Origin: Bradyrhizobium mercantei
Lineage (GTDB): Bacteria > Pseudomonadota > Alphaproteobacteria > Rhizobiales > Xanthobacteraceae
Assembly: GCF_001982635.1 (NCBI RefSeq)
Contig: NZ_MKFI01000010.1
Location: 1 to 64,000 of the forward strand
Direction of reading: 5' to 3'
DNA length: 64,000 nt
The translations under genes were made by a program, and so were the position numbers. Below, in pieces: positions 51,697 to 61,500 of the stretch (positions are counted from its first letter, which is position 1; every line of letters starts with the position of its first letter). Under the pieces are notes generated by a model. It was not told the origin of the DNA and made no database searches. It was given only the letters and a program-made list of their open reading frames with translations.

Positions 51697-52353
51697 ATTA
51701 ATCGCTCGAGAGATCGTGGGTTAAAAAGACGCCCATACCGGCCGGGCAATTCAACAAAAGAATTTCTAGTATCTTGGCCGTGCACGCCAAAAGAATGCTG
51801 CTGCGTCCGACGATGTGCCAGACACGCGCGTACACAATTGACCTAGTCCCCTGCAGGACGGAGAGTAATCAAACTTTGGCGGTTGTAAATATCAATTGTC
51901 TCTATCAGAGCGCCTTTTCACGATATCAATCGAAGAAGAGCTGTTCTGCACGCGGATCGCCGGGGAAACTCCATTTGGAGTTCTATGGTGATGGGACGTC
52001 GTGGTGATGAAGTTGGTACGTTCGGTACGAAAACAACGGCTGCTGTCTGAATGCGCAAAGTGCACCCGCAGCAAACAACAGGGGGGGCGGGTCCTAGACT
52101 AGGTAGGCAAAAACTTCCGTGGCGCCCAGACGACGTCAGTGTCTGAACGACACCAGCATGCTCGCGACTATAGGCCCACGGTTCGTGCTCTATTTTGGTG
52201 TCACCGGCAATAAAGGCCCTGATTACGTGGTGCGTCAGGCGTACCAATCCATCAAAGCTCAATACGGGGCAGCGATCGATCTCGGCATGGGCAAGCATAA
52301 CAGCGTCAGGCAGTTCGCGAACGTTGTGGATATAGCGAGAGCGCAAGGCATAG
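51697..52353. other. region without a confident gene
   Basis: A minus-strand frame (51918-52364) starts with a GTG overlapping the stop of the NACHT-type remnant and reads MSYSYALRSRYIHNVRELPD, so it may be the damaged downstream partner of that gene. Its second half is Pro/Arg-rich and not gene-like. Nothing else supported. Confidence 0.35.
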
Positions 52354-52715
52354 CTATAGCTCACTCATCCCCTTTCTGATTTCGGCCAATATTTCCTCGA
52401 AGGTAGGTTCGCTCGCGTAATAGAGTGAACTGCTGCGCTCATAGGCGTCCGTGTACAACGCACGTGTTTCTGCTTCGCTTAAGCTGAAGGCGTCGTTCTC
52501 GGCAATGATCTGATTGTCGCTTTGGCGGAAACGCTTTCGCTTGTGCTCCCTGTATTCGGCGGGGCCGATGAAATCCTGAGCCCGCTCTTGCGCCGTCAAC
52601 TGCAAGAGGTGTCGCGCGGCCAGAAATTCCTGCAAGGAAAGATGCAGGAAGCCGATGTTGCGCGGCGCTTTGTTAAACCAATGGCCCGGCCCGCTCCTCT
52701 GTGAACGAGAATATG
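52354..52715 (-). pseudogene. C-terminal remnant of a NACHT/STAND-type NTPase
   Basis: Upstream of the apparent start at 52635 the frame continues as HWFNKAPRNIGFLHLSLQEF, then LAARHLLQLTAQERAQDFIG. The FLHLSLQEFLAARHL string is the conserved winged-helix end of NACHT ATPases. The remaining 90 residues are hydrophilic. The NTPase domain itself is absent, so this is a truncated defence gene. Boundaries approximate. Confidence 0.55.
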
Positions 52716-53036
52716 GCCCGCGCGGCCGCCTGTGCAGCGTCTTGGTTGCCTGGTATTCGTCCGGCGACGACCGCGGATAACGCGCGCCGGCGGATCAGGC
52801 TGGTTGCAGAGTCGTGGCTGTTAGGTAGCCTTGTCCGACCAGCCCCCTCTCTTCAGATGCTCGACCTCCCAGGCGACCTGCTTGGCTTCTGTCCTGCATT
52901 TGTAGAGTTTCACGGGCGTACCATTGCGTCAGAGTGCACGTCGGCGGAGGGATGGTAGCACAAGGCGCCAGCAGGTACGCACCCGGCGTAGGTCGCCGGC
53001 TTGACTGAATTATTCGGGAGGCCAGCGCTTATGCAG

Positions 53037-53199
53037 TCAGGGACTTTCTTTGTACATGCGCTCGAGTTCGATCAGATTTTCGATATCAAAGTCGGTGAAC
53101 GCCTGGACACCGTCCTCTCCGACGCCAAAGACCCAGATCGCGCCGTTCTCGATCTCCATTTCATTGGGGACGTCCCGCAGCCAGTCCTGATCTACGCCA
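53037..53199 (-). pseudogene. decayed copy of the IS66-coupled small gene
   Basis: The minus-strand frame reads GLGVDQDWLRDVPNEMEIEN, then GAIWVFGVGEDGVQAFTDFD and IENLIELERMYKESP to the TGA at 53037-53039. This matches about three quarters of residues of the gene at 44155-44394. The N-terminal start (MTTHVNKVHH) is missing. No transposase gene is adjacent. Confidence 0.7.
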
Positions 53200-53561
53200 A
53201 GACCTTTTCGAGCCGCCGATAAAGAGCGTATGAACGGCGGCTTTTGACGAGCTACAAAGGGTCCGAGTTGCGAGTTAGGCTGCTTTCCAGTAGGAAAACA
53301 GGGCTTCGAAAATAGTGGGTCTCGCGATGTAGCGGACCCCCGCTACCATGTGTTCCCGACGCGAGGCTTTTGAGTGGGTGGATATGAGCGGTATCGCTCT
53401 CCCGCTACCGAGCGCGGCAATCTGTCCGCCGATCTGCGATCTTCCACGATTGTTTAACTGCTGATGGCAGCGGCTGGAGAGCCCCGGCGCGAATTGCATC
53501 GGCAGAGCGGAGCAGATCGGAGGATTGGCCGCTTCCGGCGTTAGGCGAACTTCGAAGCTCG
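53200..53561. other. intergenic, no supported gene
   Basis: Several short frames but no ribosome-binding site with plausible coding sequence. Confidence 0.4.
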
Positions 53562-54240
53562 TTATTTCAGATCGCCCTTTAATGCCTTCAGGACCGCTTC
53601 ATCGGCTTGCATTTGCGATACACGGCGTCGTCCGGGCCAGGACTGGACCCCCGGAAGTGCGCGCTCCAGGGTAATGAAATGCAAGACGAGCCAAATCAGG
53701 ACTCGCCGCAACCGATGCGCAATTCGACCACCAAGGACGAAGAGGACCTGATGGTCGTCGGCGTCGAGCGGAAATAGAGCGGCAAAGCGTCCTACTGCGA
53801 CCGCCTGCGCGAAAGTCGAATAGCTGAACGGTGGAATCTCCTCGCCGCGCGTCCGCGCAATCACCTGCTCCGCAGCGTAGACCCCCGAAACCGCCGCCGT
53901 GAGCGCTGATGGCCGGTAAGGCGCTCCCGTTGTCGGCGCCACCGGGCGGGCGCTATCGCCAGCCGCGACAATAAAGGGATGCGAGATGGAGCGGAGGTCG
54001 GCACCAACTAAGGTACGATCGCGTTCGTCGCAGGAGATACCGGCTTGTTGTGCAATGGCCGGAGCACGCATGCCGGCCGCCCATACGCAGTAATCGAATG
54101 GAAGGAGGCGTCCGCCGTCCGTCATGGCTCCATCCCGGCGAACTTCCACGACACGCTCGTCGTCGATCAGTTGGACGCCGAGCCTGGCGAGGTCGCGGCG
54201 CAGAACGCGTTGGACCCGACCGTTCTGAAAATCGCCGGTT
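53562..54240 (-). pseudogene. NDH-2-like NAD(P)/FAD oxidoreductase, C-terminal fragment
   Basis: Frame from about 54240 down to the stop at 53562: QNGRVQRVLRRDLARLGVQL, PFDYCVWAAGMRAPAIAQQA, PFIVAAGDSARPV (FAD-binding GD motif), and a C-terminal hydrophobic helix with VLIWLVLHFITLERALPGV. It matches the second half of type II NADH dehydrogenase-like proteins. The N-terminal FAD domain (GxGxxG) is lost at the junction near 54241. Confidence 0.7.
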
Positions 54241-54712
54241 GCTGGCGGCGAGCCTGAATGCGCGGCTTGGCACGCGCCGCGCCATCATCGTTCAGATAGC
54301 GATGACGGTCGTGCTGCTGACCATGGTGCTCGGCACGACGCCGGACAGGATGATCTTCTTCTGGCCGCATGACCCCGGCGCACAGCCGCTGTGGAGCGGA
54401 CCGGTTTTTCGAACCCTGCCCGAGGTCGCCTTCATGCTGCTGTCGGGATTGATGACGGCGTTCGCGATGGCCTCGATCGCGTCGGGGCGGGCCATGATCG
54501 TGCAGATCGTGCCGCCGATGCGCGTCGGCGCCTATTTCGGGCTGTTCGGCCTGACCGCCAGCACGACGGTCTGGATCGCTCCGATGCCGGTCGGCATCCT
54601 GACGGCGCGCTTTCAATCGCAGGCTGTCGGTCTCGTCCCGATCGCCGTGCTGTTGACCCTCGGCGCGATCGGCATGAACTTCGTCAGGGGTGGCGACCGG
54701 CTCGAAGAGTGA
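54241..54712 (+). pseudogene. UMF1-family MFS transporter, C-terminal fragment
   Basis: Open frame from about 54241 reading LNARLGTRRAIIVQIAMTVV, ASGRAMIVQIVPPMRVGAYF, GLFGLTASTTVWIAPMPVGI, the last four or so transmembrane helices of UMF1 (Atg22-like) transporters, to a TGA at 54712. The first two thirds are missing. It abuts the NDH-2-like fragment head to head, marking a rearrangement. Confidence 0.65.
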
Positions 54713-54731
54713 ACCTGGGTTGGAGGAGCGC

Positions 54732-56045
54732 GTGAGCAACTGGATCGAGCACGCCGTCTGGTGGCATGTGTATCCGCTCGGCTTCGTCGGCGCTGAACGG
54801 GAGGCCGGCGCGTGTGCCGGCGTCGCGCATCGTCTTGAGCACCTCGTCCGGTGGCTCGATTACGCCGTGGAACTCGGGGTATCCGGTATCCTGCTGGGGC
54901 CGATCTTTGCCTCATCGACCCATGGCTACGATACGATCGATCATTTCCTGATCGACAGGCGGCTTGGGGACGATGCGGACTTCGATGCATTCGTCGAAGC
55001 GGCCCGGCGCCGTGGCCTGCGCATCATCCTTGATGGCGTGTTCAACCATGTCGGCCGTGATTCGCCGCACTTCCTGCGCGCCATCACCGGCGGTCCGCGA
55101 TCATCGGATGCGTCGTGGTTCCACCTGACCTGGCCGCCGGACGGCAAGGAGCCTGATTGCGCGGTCTTCGAAGGTCACCACCAGCTTGTGACACTCAACC
55201 ATCACGAGCCCGCGGTCGTCGACTATGTCATCCGGGTGATGAATCACTGGCTAGATCGCGGCGCCGATGGCTGGCGCCTCGACGCGGCCTATGCCGTGCC
55301 GCGGCAATTCTGGCAGCGCGTCCTGCCTGCGGTTCGCGCGCAGCATCCCGACGCATACGTCTTCGGCGAGGTGATCCACGGCGACTATGCCGGCTTCGTC
55401 GACGAGACCGGCGTGGATGCCGTCACGCAATACGAGCTTTGGAAGGCGATCTGGAGCGCCCTGAACGATCGCAACTTGCATGAGCTCGCATGGGCCCTCG
55501 CGCGGCACAATGCGATGATCGATCGGTTCGTGCCGCAGACATTCATCGGCAATCACGACGTCACGCGGATCGCGAGTCAGCTCCTGGACGAACGGCATAT
55601 CCCGCACGCGCTGGTCATTCTCATGACCTGCGGCGGCACGCCCTCGATCTATGCGGGCGATGAACAGGCGTTCCGTGGAATCAAGGAGCGCCGCGCAGGA
55701 GGCGACGACGCGATCCGTCCGGCCTTTCCGGTGGCACCAGCTGAACTGGCATCGTTCGGCTGGCGGGTCTACCGGCTACATCAGGAACTGATCGGACTGC
55801 GGCGGAGGCATCCATGGCTGCATCGGGCCAAGTCCCGGATGATCGAGCTCCGCAATACGGACCTTGTCTTCGAGGCCTTCGACAACGGCAATCGGCTATG
55901 GGTTGCGCTGAACCTGGCCGATGCAGCGGTGGCACGTACCATCGACGCCGCCGTCGACAGGCTCGCGGGATCAGTTGCGCTGCGCAGGGCAGGCGCAAAG
56001 ACCGCGCTCACGCTGCCACCGCACGGGTGGGCTATCCTGGGCTAG
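54732..56045 (+). CDS. GH13 alpha-amylase-family glycosidase
   Basis: 437 residues from a GTG with GGAGGAG upstream. All four GH13 regions are visible: LDGVFNHVG (I), WRLDAA (II, nucleophile Asp), YVFGEVI (III, acid/base Glu) and FIGNHDVTR (IV). The N-terminus VSNWIEHAVWWHVYPLGFVG lacks a signal peptide, so it is cytoplasmic. It is short for GH13, without extra carbohydrate-binding modules, similar to cyclomaltodextrinase or neopullulanase-like enzymes used on maltodextrins or trehalose-pathway glucans. Exact substrate unknown. Confidence 0.9.
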   Translation: MSNWIEHAVWWHVYPLGFVGAEREAGACAGVAHRLEHLVRWLDYAVELGVSGILLGPIFASSTHGYDTIDHFLIDRRLGDDADFDAFVEAARRRGLRIILDGVFNHVGRDSPHFLRAITGGPRSSDASWFHLTWPPDGKEPDCAVFEGHHQLVTLNHHEPAVVDYVIRVMNHWLDRGADGWRLDAAYAVPRQFWQRVLPAVRAQHPDAYVFGEVIHGDYAGFVDETGVDAVTQYELWKAIWSALNDRNLHELAWALARHNAMIDRFVPQTFIGNHDVTRIASQLLDERHIPHALVILMTCGGTPSIYAGDEQAFRGIKERRAGGDDAIRPAFPVAPAELASFGWRVYRLHQELIGLRRRHPWLHRAKSRMIELRNTDLVFEAFDNGNRLWVALNLADAAVARTIDAAVDRLAGSVALRRAGAKTALTLPPHGWAILG

Positions 56046-56161
56046 GCGCCGAGCGCCATTGGGGGGGCCTCGACGTCTTCGCCCTTTCAGTGACTGTCGT
56101 CTCGCTGTCACAAGCTGACGCTACCTAGCTCGCCGAATCCTGTCCTTGGATTCCGCGAAAG

Positions 56162-56884
56162 ATGGCAATGGTGTTGCGTTTCCCGCAGGCGGGGCGGGCG
56201 CTTCGTTTCTGGGGGATGCGAACGGTGATCGGCTTAGCGGCGCTGGTCGCTGCCGGTACTCCGCAGGTGGCATTGACGGCTGAAGCGGTCGTCGAATTCG
56301 ATATTCCGTCCCAGCCGCTCGATACCGCGCTCAGCACATACGGCGCGATCACGCGCATTCAGCTTTTGTTCGATCCCGGTCTCACCGACGGACGGCGCGT
56401 CAACCGGCTGAGGGGAGTCTTCACGCCCGAGGCTGCACTCCAGCAATTGCTTTCGGGCACCGGTCTTGCTGCGCGCATGATCGGCGAGCAGGGCTTTACT
56501 CTCGTGGCGGATGAGCCACCGGCCGGCGCCGCCGAGGTTTCGCCATCGGTGCGTCGTTTCAACACGTTTTCGGCATCGGTGCAGGGTGCGCTGCGCGCCG
56601 CATTGTGTCGTGATCGGGAGACCGAGCCAGGATCATATCGCATGCTGGCGCAGCTGTGGATCGGACCGTCAGGCACGACGGATCGCGTGGAATTGGTGAC
56701 CTCGTCCGGTGACGATCGTCGCGATGCCCTGCTGCTGGCGAGTATTCGCGGGTTGGCGATCGGAGCATCGCCGCCCGGCGATCTCCCGCAGCCGGTCACC
56801 TTGCTGGTGACGCCTCGAGGAAAAACGGCGGGATACTGTTCGCAGCCATCGCCGTCCGGCCGCGGGCGCGAGACCCGGAGATGA
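56162..56884 (+). CDS. STN-domain protein with TonB-like C-terminus
   Basis: 240 residues. N-terminal signal peptide (VIGLAALVAAGTPQVALTAE), then an STN domain: VVEFDIPSQPLDTALSTYGA, LLFDPGLTDGRRVNRLRGVF, AALQQLLSGTGL. The C-terminal part YRMLAQLWIGPSGTTDRVEL with SIRGLAIGASPPGDLPQPVT resembles the TonB C-terminal domain. In FecA-type systems the STN domain contacts FecR in the periplasm; here it is a stand-alone protein. It overlaps the sigma factor gene by four bases (ATGA). Confidence 0.8.
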   Translation: MAMVLRFPQAGRALRFWGMRTVIGLAALVAAGTPQVALTAEAVVEFDIPSQPLDTALSTYGAITRIQLLFDPGLTDGRRVNRLRGVFTPEAALQQLLSGTGLAARMIGEQGFTLVADEPPAGAAEVSPSVRRFNTFSASVQGALRAALCRDRETEPGSYRMLAQLWIGPSGTTDRVELVTSSGDDRRDALLLASIRGLAIGASPPGDLPQPVTLLVTPRGKTAGYCSQPSPSGRGRETRR

Positions 56885-57435
56885 GCGAGCTGTTCCTGGC
56901 GCTGCGCCGGCTTCTGGTCGACGACTATCACGGCTTGAAGGAACGGCTTGGCCGGCGCTTCGGTTCGTTCGATTTCGCGACCGAGGTTCTCCATGAGGTA
57001 TGGCTGCGGCTTCAGCGTGCCGACGCCGGTACGGCCGCAACCGTGGTCAAGAATCCAAGGTCCTATCTTTACCGCGTCGCGCTTAATATCGCCGCCGACC
57101 GCCGGCGCTCGGATCGCTCGCGGCTCGCGGCGGCCGATGTCGAGGCCATTCATCAGCGGGCGCAGGATGATCTCGATCCGGCGCGCATCACCGAAGCGCG
57201 GCTCGAACTCGCCGCCCTTGCGCAAGCCATCAATGCCATGCCGGAGCGCCGGCGCGCGATTTTCGTCGCCGCACGCCTGGAGGGCCTGCCATACAAGATG
57301 ATTGCCGCCCGCCTGGGCGTCACGGTGCGGGTGGTCGATCGCGAGTTGGCCATCGCGCTCGAGCATCTCGGCAAGATCTGGGAAAAAGCAAATGCCGCGG
57401 GAGGAACCGGCGGCCAGGGACCGTCTAGGACATGA
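56881..57435 (+). CDS. ECF RNA polymerase sigma factor (FecI-like)
   Basis: 184 residues. Sigma-70 region 2: FDFATEVLHEVWLRLQRADA, then NPRSYLYRVALNIAADRRRS. Region 4: ALAQAINAMPERRRAIFVAA, KMIAARLGVTVRVVDRELAI. It overlaps the STN gene and precedes the FecR gene by 27 bp, a standard cell-surface-signalling order. It likely drives its own operon and the large adhesin. Confidence 0.93.
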   Translation: MSELFLALRRLLVDDYHGLKERLGRRFGSFDFATEVLHEVWLRLQRADAGTAATVVKNPRSYLYRVALNIAADRRRSDRSRLAAADVEAIHQRAQDDLDPARITEARLELAALAQAINAMPERRRAIFVAARLEGLPYKMIAARLGVTVRVVDRELAIALEHLGKIWEKANAAGGTGGQGPSRT

Positions 57436-57462
57436 GGCCATTGTTTTGAGACGGATTGAACC

Positions 57463-58440
57463 ATGACGACGCCTGACCGAGATCCGGCAGAGCTGCGGAC
57501 GGAAGCGCTCGACTGGCTGCGCCGGTTGAACAGTGGCGAGGCCACGTCCGCCGACGCGGAGGCGCTTGATCGGTGGAAGACCAGCAGCCCGGCGCATGCC
57601 GCGGAATTCGCCAAGGCAGCCCTGTTCTGGAATGTTCTCGGCGATGCCGCCCGCAAGGCCGAGGCCGACCGGGCCGCTTCAGTGTCAGCGTTGCATTCAG
57701 AGCGGCAATTCGCCCGGCGCGGCTTTCTGGTCGGCGGAGCGGCGCTTGCCGCATCGGCCGCGGGCGCACTGGTGCTCCGGCCGCCACTCGAATTGTGGCC
57801 ATCTGTCGCAGAGCTCGCTGCCGATTACAGGACCAGGACAGGCGAGCGGCGGCAGATCGAGATTGAGAAGCTCGCCGCGATCGAGCTCAACACGCGTACC
57901 AGCCTTGATCGACAGGCGCTCGCTGACGGCGGCGTCCGGGTCGAACTGATCGCCGGAGAAGCCGCCGTGTCCACCCATGGCGGCGCGGATCGTGAACTGG
58001 TGATGATCGCCGGCAACGGCCGTGTCGCTTCGCGCGAGGCATCGTTCAACATTCGCAAGGACGGCGCTTCGGTGGGCGTCAGTTGCGTTGGCGGGACGGT
58101 GACGGTGAGCTGCCAGGGCAAGGAGATTGCGATCCGAGCGGGACAGCATGTCGCCTACGGGCCGCAGGGTGCAGGAGACGTCACGTCCATCGACCCCGAC
58201 ACGGTCGTTGCCTGGCAGCATGGCCTGCTGGTGTTCCGGCGCGTTCCCCTGGCCCAGGTGATTGACGAGGTCAATCGCTATCGGTCCGGTCGCGTGATCC
58301 TGCTCGATACGATGCTCGGTCGACGCCAGGTGGTCGCAAATTTCCGCATCGATCGGATCGAGGACGTCGTCGATTTCATATCGAAGGCGATGGGGATCCG
58401 GATCCGATCGCTACCGGGTGGTGTCGTGCTGGTCGGCTGA
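57463..58440 (+). CDS. FecR-family anti-sigma/regulator
   Basis: 325 residues: an N-terminal DUF4880 segment (LRTEALDWLRRLNSGEATSA, DRWKTSSPAHAAEFAKAALF), one transmembrane or Tat-like segment (RRGFLVGGAALAASAAGALV), the periplasmic FecR domain (ALADGGVRVELIAGEAAVST, ISV-like strands) and a C-terminal STN-like DUF4974 end (VPLAQVIDEVNRYRSGRVIL). It relays a signal from the periplasmic STN protein to the sigma factor. Confidence 0.92.
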   Translation: MTTPDRDPAELRTEALDWLRRLNSGEATSADAEALDRWKTSSPAHAAEFAKAALFWNVLGDAARKAEADRAASVSALHSERQFARRGFLVGGAALAASAAGALVLRPPLELWPSVAELAADYRTRTGERRQIEIEKLAAIELNTRTSLDRQALADGGVRVELIAGEAAVSTHGGADRELVMIAGNGRVASREASFNIRKDGASVGVSCVGGTVTVSCQGKEIAIRAGQHVAYGPQGAGDVTSIDPDTVVAWQHGLLVFRRVPLAQVIDEVNRYRSGRVILLDTMLGRRQVVANFRIDRIEDVVDFISKAMGIRIRSLPGGVVLVG

Positions 58441-58565
58441 AATCCCGGCGCGAATTTTCACATCATTGTCGCACAAAAAATATTCGCACCGGGCCGGTAG
58501 ATTCCATGATCGGCATCCGTCTTCGCGGTGGATCGGAAAAATCGATATCGCCGAGAGGACCAGGA

Positions 58566-61500
58566 ATGCCCCATCGTCAATCCGCCCGGAGCCGTGCGCG
58601 CCGCAGGTCCGTCACGGTGTCCTCGCGCTCGATTTTCGTCGGGCAGGGACAGAGGCGCGCATTGCTGGCCGGAACCAGCGTGCTTGCATTGATGCTGGCC
58701 GGCATTGGCGGTGCGGCGGCACGGCCGTTTGGCAGCGGCGCCGGCGGCGGCGCGATGTCGGCACCGGCCATCGCCAGCGATGCCGCGACTGCTGCGGCCC
58801 AGCAGGCGACTGAGGCTGCAAAGCAGAGTCAGGGCGCGCTGACACGGGCGACGCAGGCGATCCAGGCCTTGCAGGCCGCACAGGCGGCTGCCCGTGGTGC
58901 CGCGGCTTCTGTGCAGCGCTCGAGCTCGCTGCCCCAGGTGGTGGTACCAAACGGGCTTGCGGCGGGCGGGCTTCAGGTCGCGCCGGGGGCGGTGCCGGGC
59001 TCCAGCCTGTGGAAGGGCGCTGATCTGCCGGTTCAGTCGGCAAGCGGCGGCCAGACCACGGTCACCATCAATCAAACCGCACCGCAGGCCCTCCTGAACT
59101 GGCAGACCTTCAACGTCGGCAGTCAGACCACCGTCAACTTCAACCAGCAGGCCAATAGCTGGACCGCGTTCAACCGCGTGGTCGGCAATGCCGGACCAAG
59201 CCAGATCCTCGGGCGCGTCAACGCGCCGGGACAGGTGCTCGTCATCAATCAGAGCGGCATCATCTTCGGCGGCGCAAGCCAGATCAATGTCGGCTCAATG
59301 GTCGCATCGACCGCAGGGATCACCGATCAGAAATTCCTCGCCAACGGAATCTATTCGACCCAGAGTGGTTCGAACTATCTGCCGAGCTTCAGTGGCGCCG
59401 GCGGCAAGATCGTGGTGGAAGCCGGTGCATTGATCACCACCAGCGCGCCGACCTCGGTCACATCGGGCGGCGGCTTCGTGGCGCTGCTTGGCAGCGCGGT
59501 CGATAACGCCGGATCGATCACGACGCCGAAAGGCCAGGCGCTGCTGGCGGCGGGTGATGACTTCATCCTGCGGCCCGGTCTCGGCACCACCGCCAACCAG
59601 GTCTCCACCACCCGCGGCAGCGAAGTGGCGCCGATCATCCGTGCAGGAAGCGCAAGTGGTGCGGTCGGCAATACCGGGCTGATTCTCGCCCAGCAGGGCG
59701 ACATCACGCTCGCCGGGCATGCGATCACCCAGAACGGCGTTCTGGTGTCGACCACCTCGGTCAATCAGCGCGGCACGATCCATTTGTTGAACTCCACCTC
59801 GGATGCCGGCGGTACAGTGACGCTCGCCGCGGGCAGCCTCACCACGATCCTGCCCGAGCTCGACTCCGCGGAGACTGCGCTCAACTCGCAGCGTGACGCG
59901 CTGATTGCCGACTCGGCGACGCAAAACGCGGTCCGCGCCACACAGAATCTCGGCCAGTTCGACAACCTGTCCCGCCTTGCGGATCGTGAGGATCGGTCTC
60001 GGGTCGAGATCGTGACCGGCGGCCTGGTCGATTTCCAGAACGGGTCGCTGACGCTGGCGCCTGGCGGTCAGGTGGCGGTCTCGGCCGGCAAGCGGGTGTT
60101 CGCCGAGACCGGCGCCGTCATCGATGTGTCGGGTGTCCGCGACGTGCTGCTTCCGATGTCGGCCAACGCCATCAAGGTCAACATCCAGGGCAACGAGCTG
60201 CGTGACTCGCCGCAGAACCGCGACGGCGGGGCGCTGATCAACAAGAATGTCTGGATCGATGCCCGTGATCTCACCTTGGTGCCCGCCGGCACCGGCGGCT
60301 ACGCATCCGATCGCTACTATACCGCAGGCGGTCTGCTCGAAGTCGGTGGCTATCTCAACAACTCCGGCCACAAGATCGGCGAGTGGGCCGCGGTCGGCGG
60401 TGACGTCACACTGTCCGCACCGGAGGTGGTTGCCCAGCAGGGGTCGATCTTCAATGTATCCGGTGGGTCGGTGCAGTACCAGGGCGGATACCTGCCGCAG
60501 ACCTATCTGCTCGGCCGTGACGGCCGCAGCTACAACATCAACGACGCGCCGTCCGACCTGACCTATGCGACGGTTGCGAGCGGCTTCGTGGTCAATCACA
60601 AGCACTGGAACGTCGTCGAGGTCTATCTCAGCCCGTTCGGCAGATCGAACATGCGCTGGGAGGATGGCTACACGATCGGCCGGGACGCCGGCCGCCTGAC
60701 CTTGTCAACGCCGACCTCGGTATTCGAGGGCGCTATTCTTGCCGACGTGGTCGATGGGCAACGGCAAATTGCCGCGCGTCCTGCCAACGTCACCGATGGC
60801 TACAAGTTGACGCAGAACACGGCGCCGCTGGCCGGTGCGCTGCAGCTCGGACTCTATGACGCGCGCGGGCTGGTCAACGCGGCCACGACGGACGTCAAGT
60901 TCGGCAACTTAGCGTCGATCTCGGCAGGGCTCGATCCGGCCGCAGCGATTCCGCTCGATCGGGTCAATACCGGCTGGTTCGATGCCGCGACGATCAACGC
61001 GTCCGGACTGGGCGGGCTGAGCGTCGCCGCGAAACGCTCGATCTCGACCGAAGCACCGCTGACCTTTGCGCGCGGTGCGCAGGTCGAGCTCATCGCACCT
61101 GTCGTCGATATCAAGGCCGATGTCACCGCGCGCTCCGGCAGCGTCAGCGTGACCAATATTCTCAGGCCGGATGCAGCCGCACTGACGCCGATCGTCCTGA
61201 CGACGCCCGACGGGCTCGCCCAGTTGAACCTGCATGCCGGCGCGACCATCGATGTGCGCGGATTGTGGACCAACGCGCTCAGTTCGCCGGACGATCTCTC
61301 CGGGCTCGCTTTCGTCAACGGAGGCAGTGTCAGCTTCAATTCGACGCAGGGCGTCACGCTGGCAAGCGGCAGCAGCATCGACGTGTCGTCCGGCGCCGCG
61401 GTTCCGCTGAACGGCAAGACGCGAGGCGGCAAGGGCGGCGATGTCACCCTGGTTGCGGACGATCGTTCGGTTGGCGGTCCCACCGCGGGTGGACGGCTGG

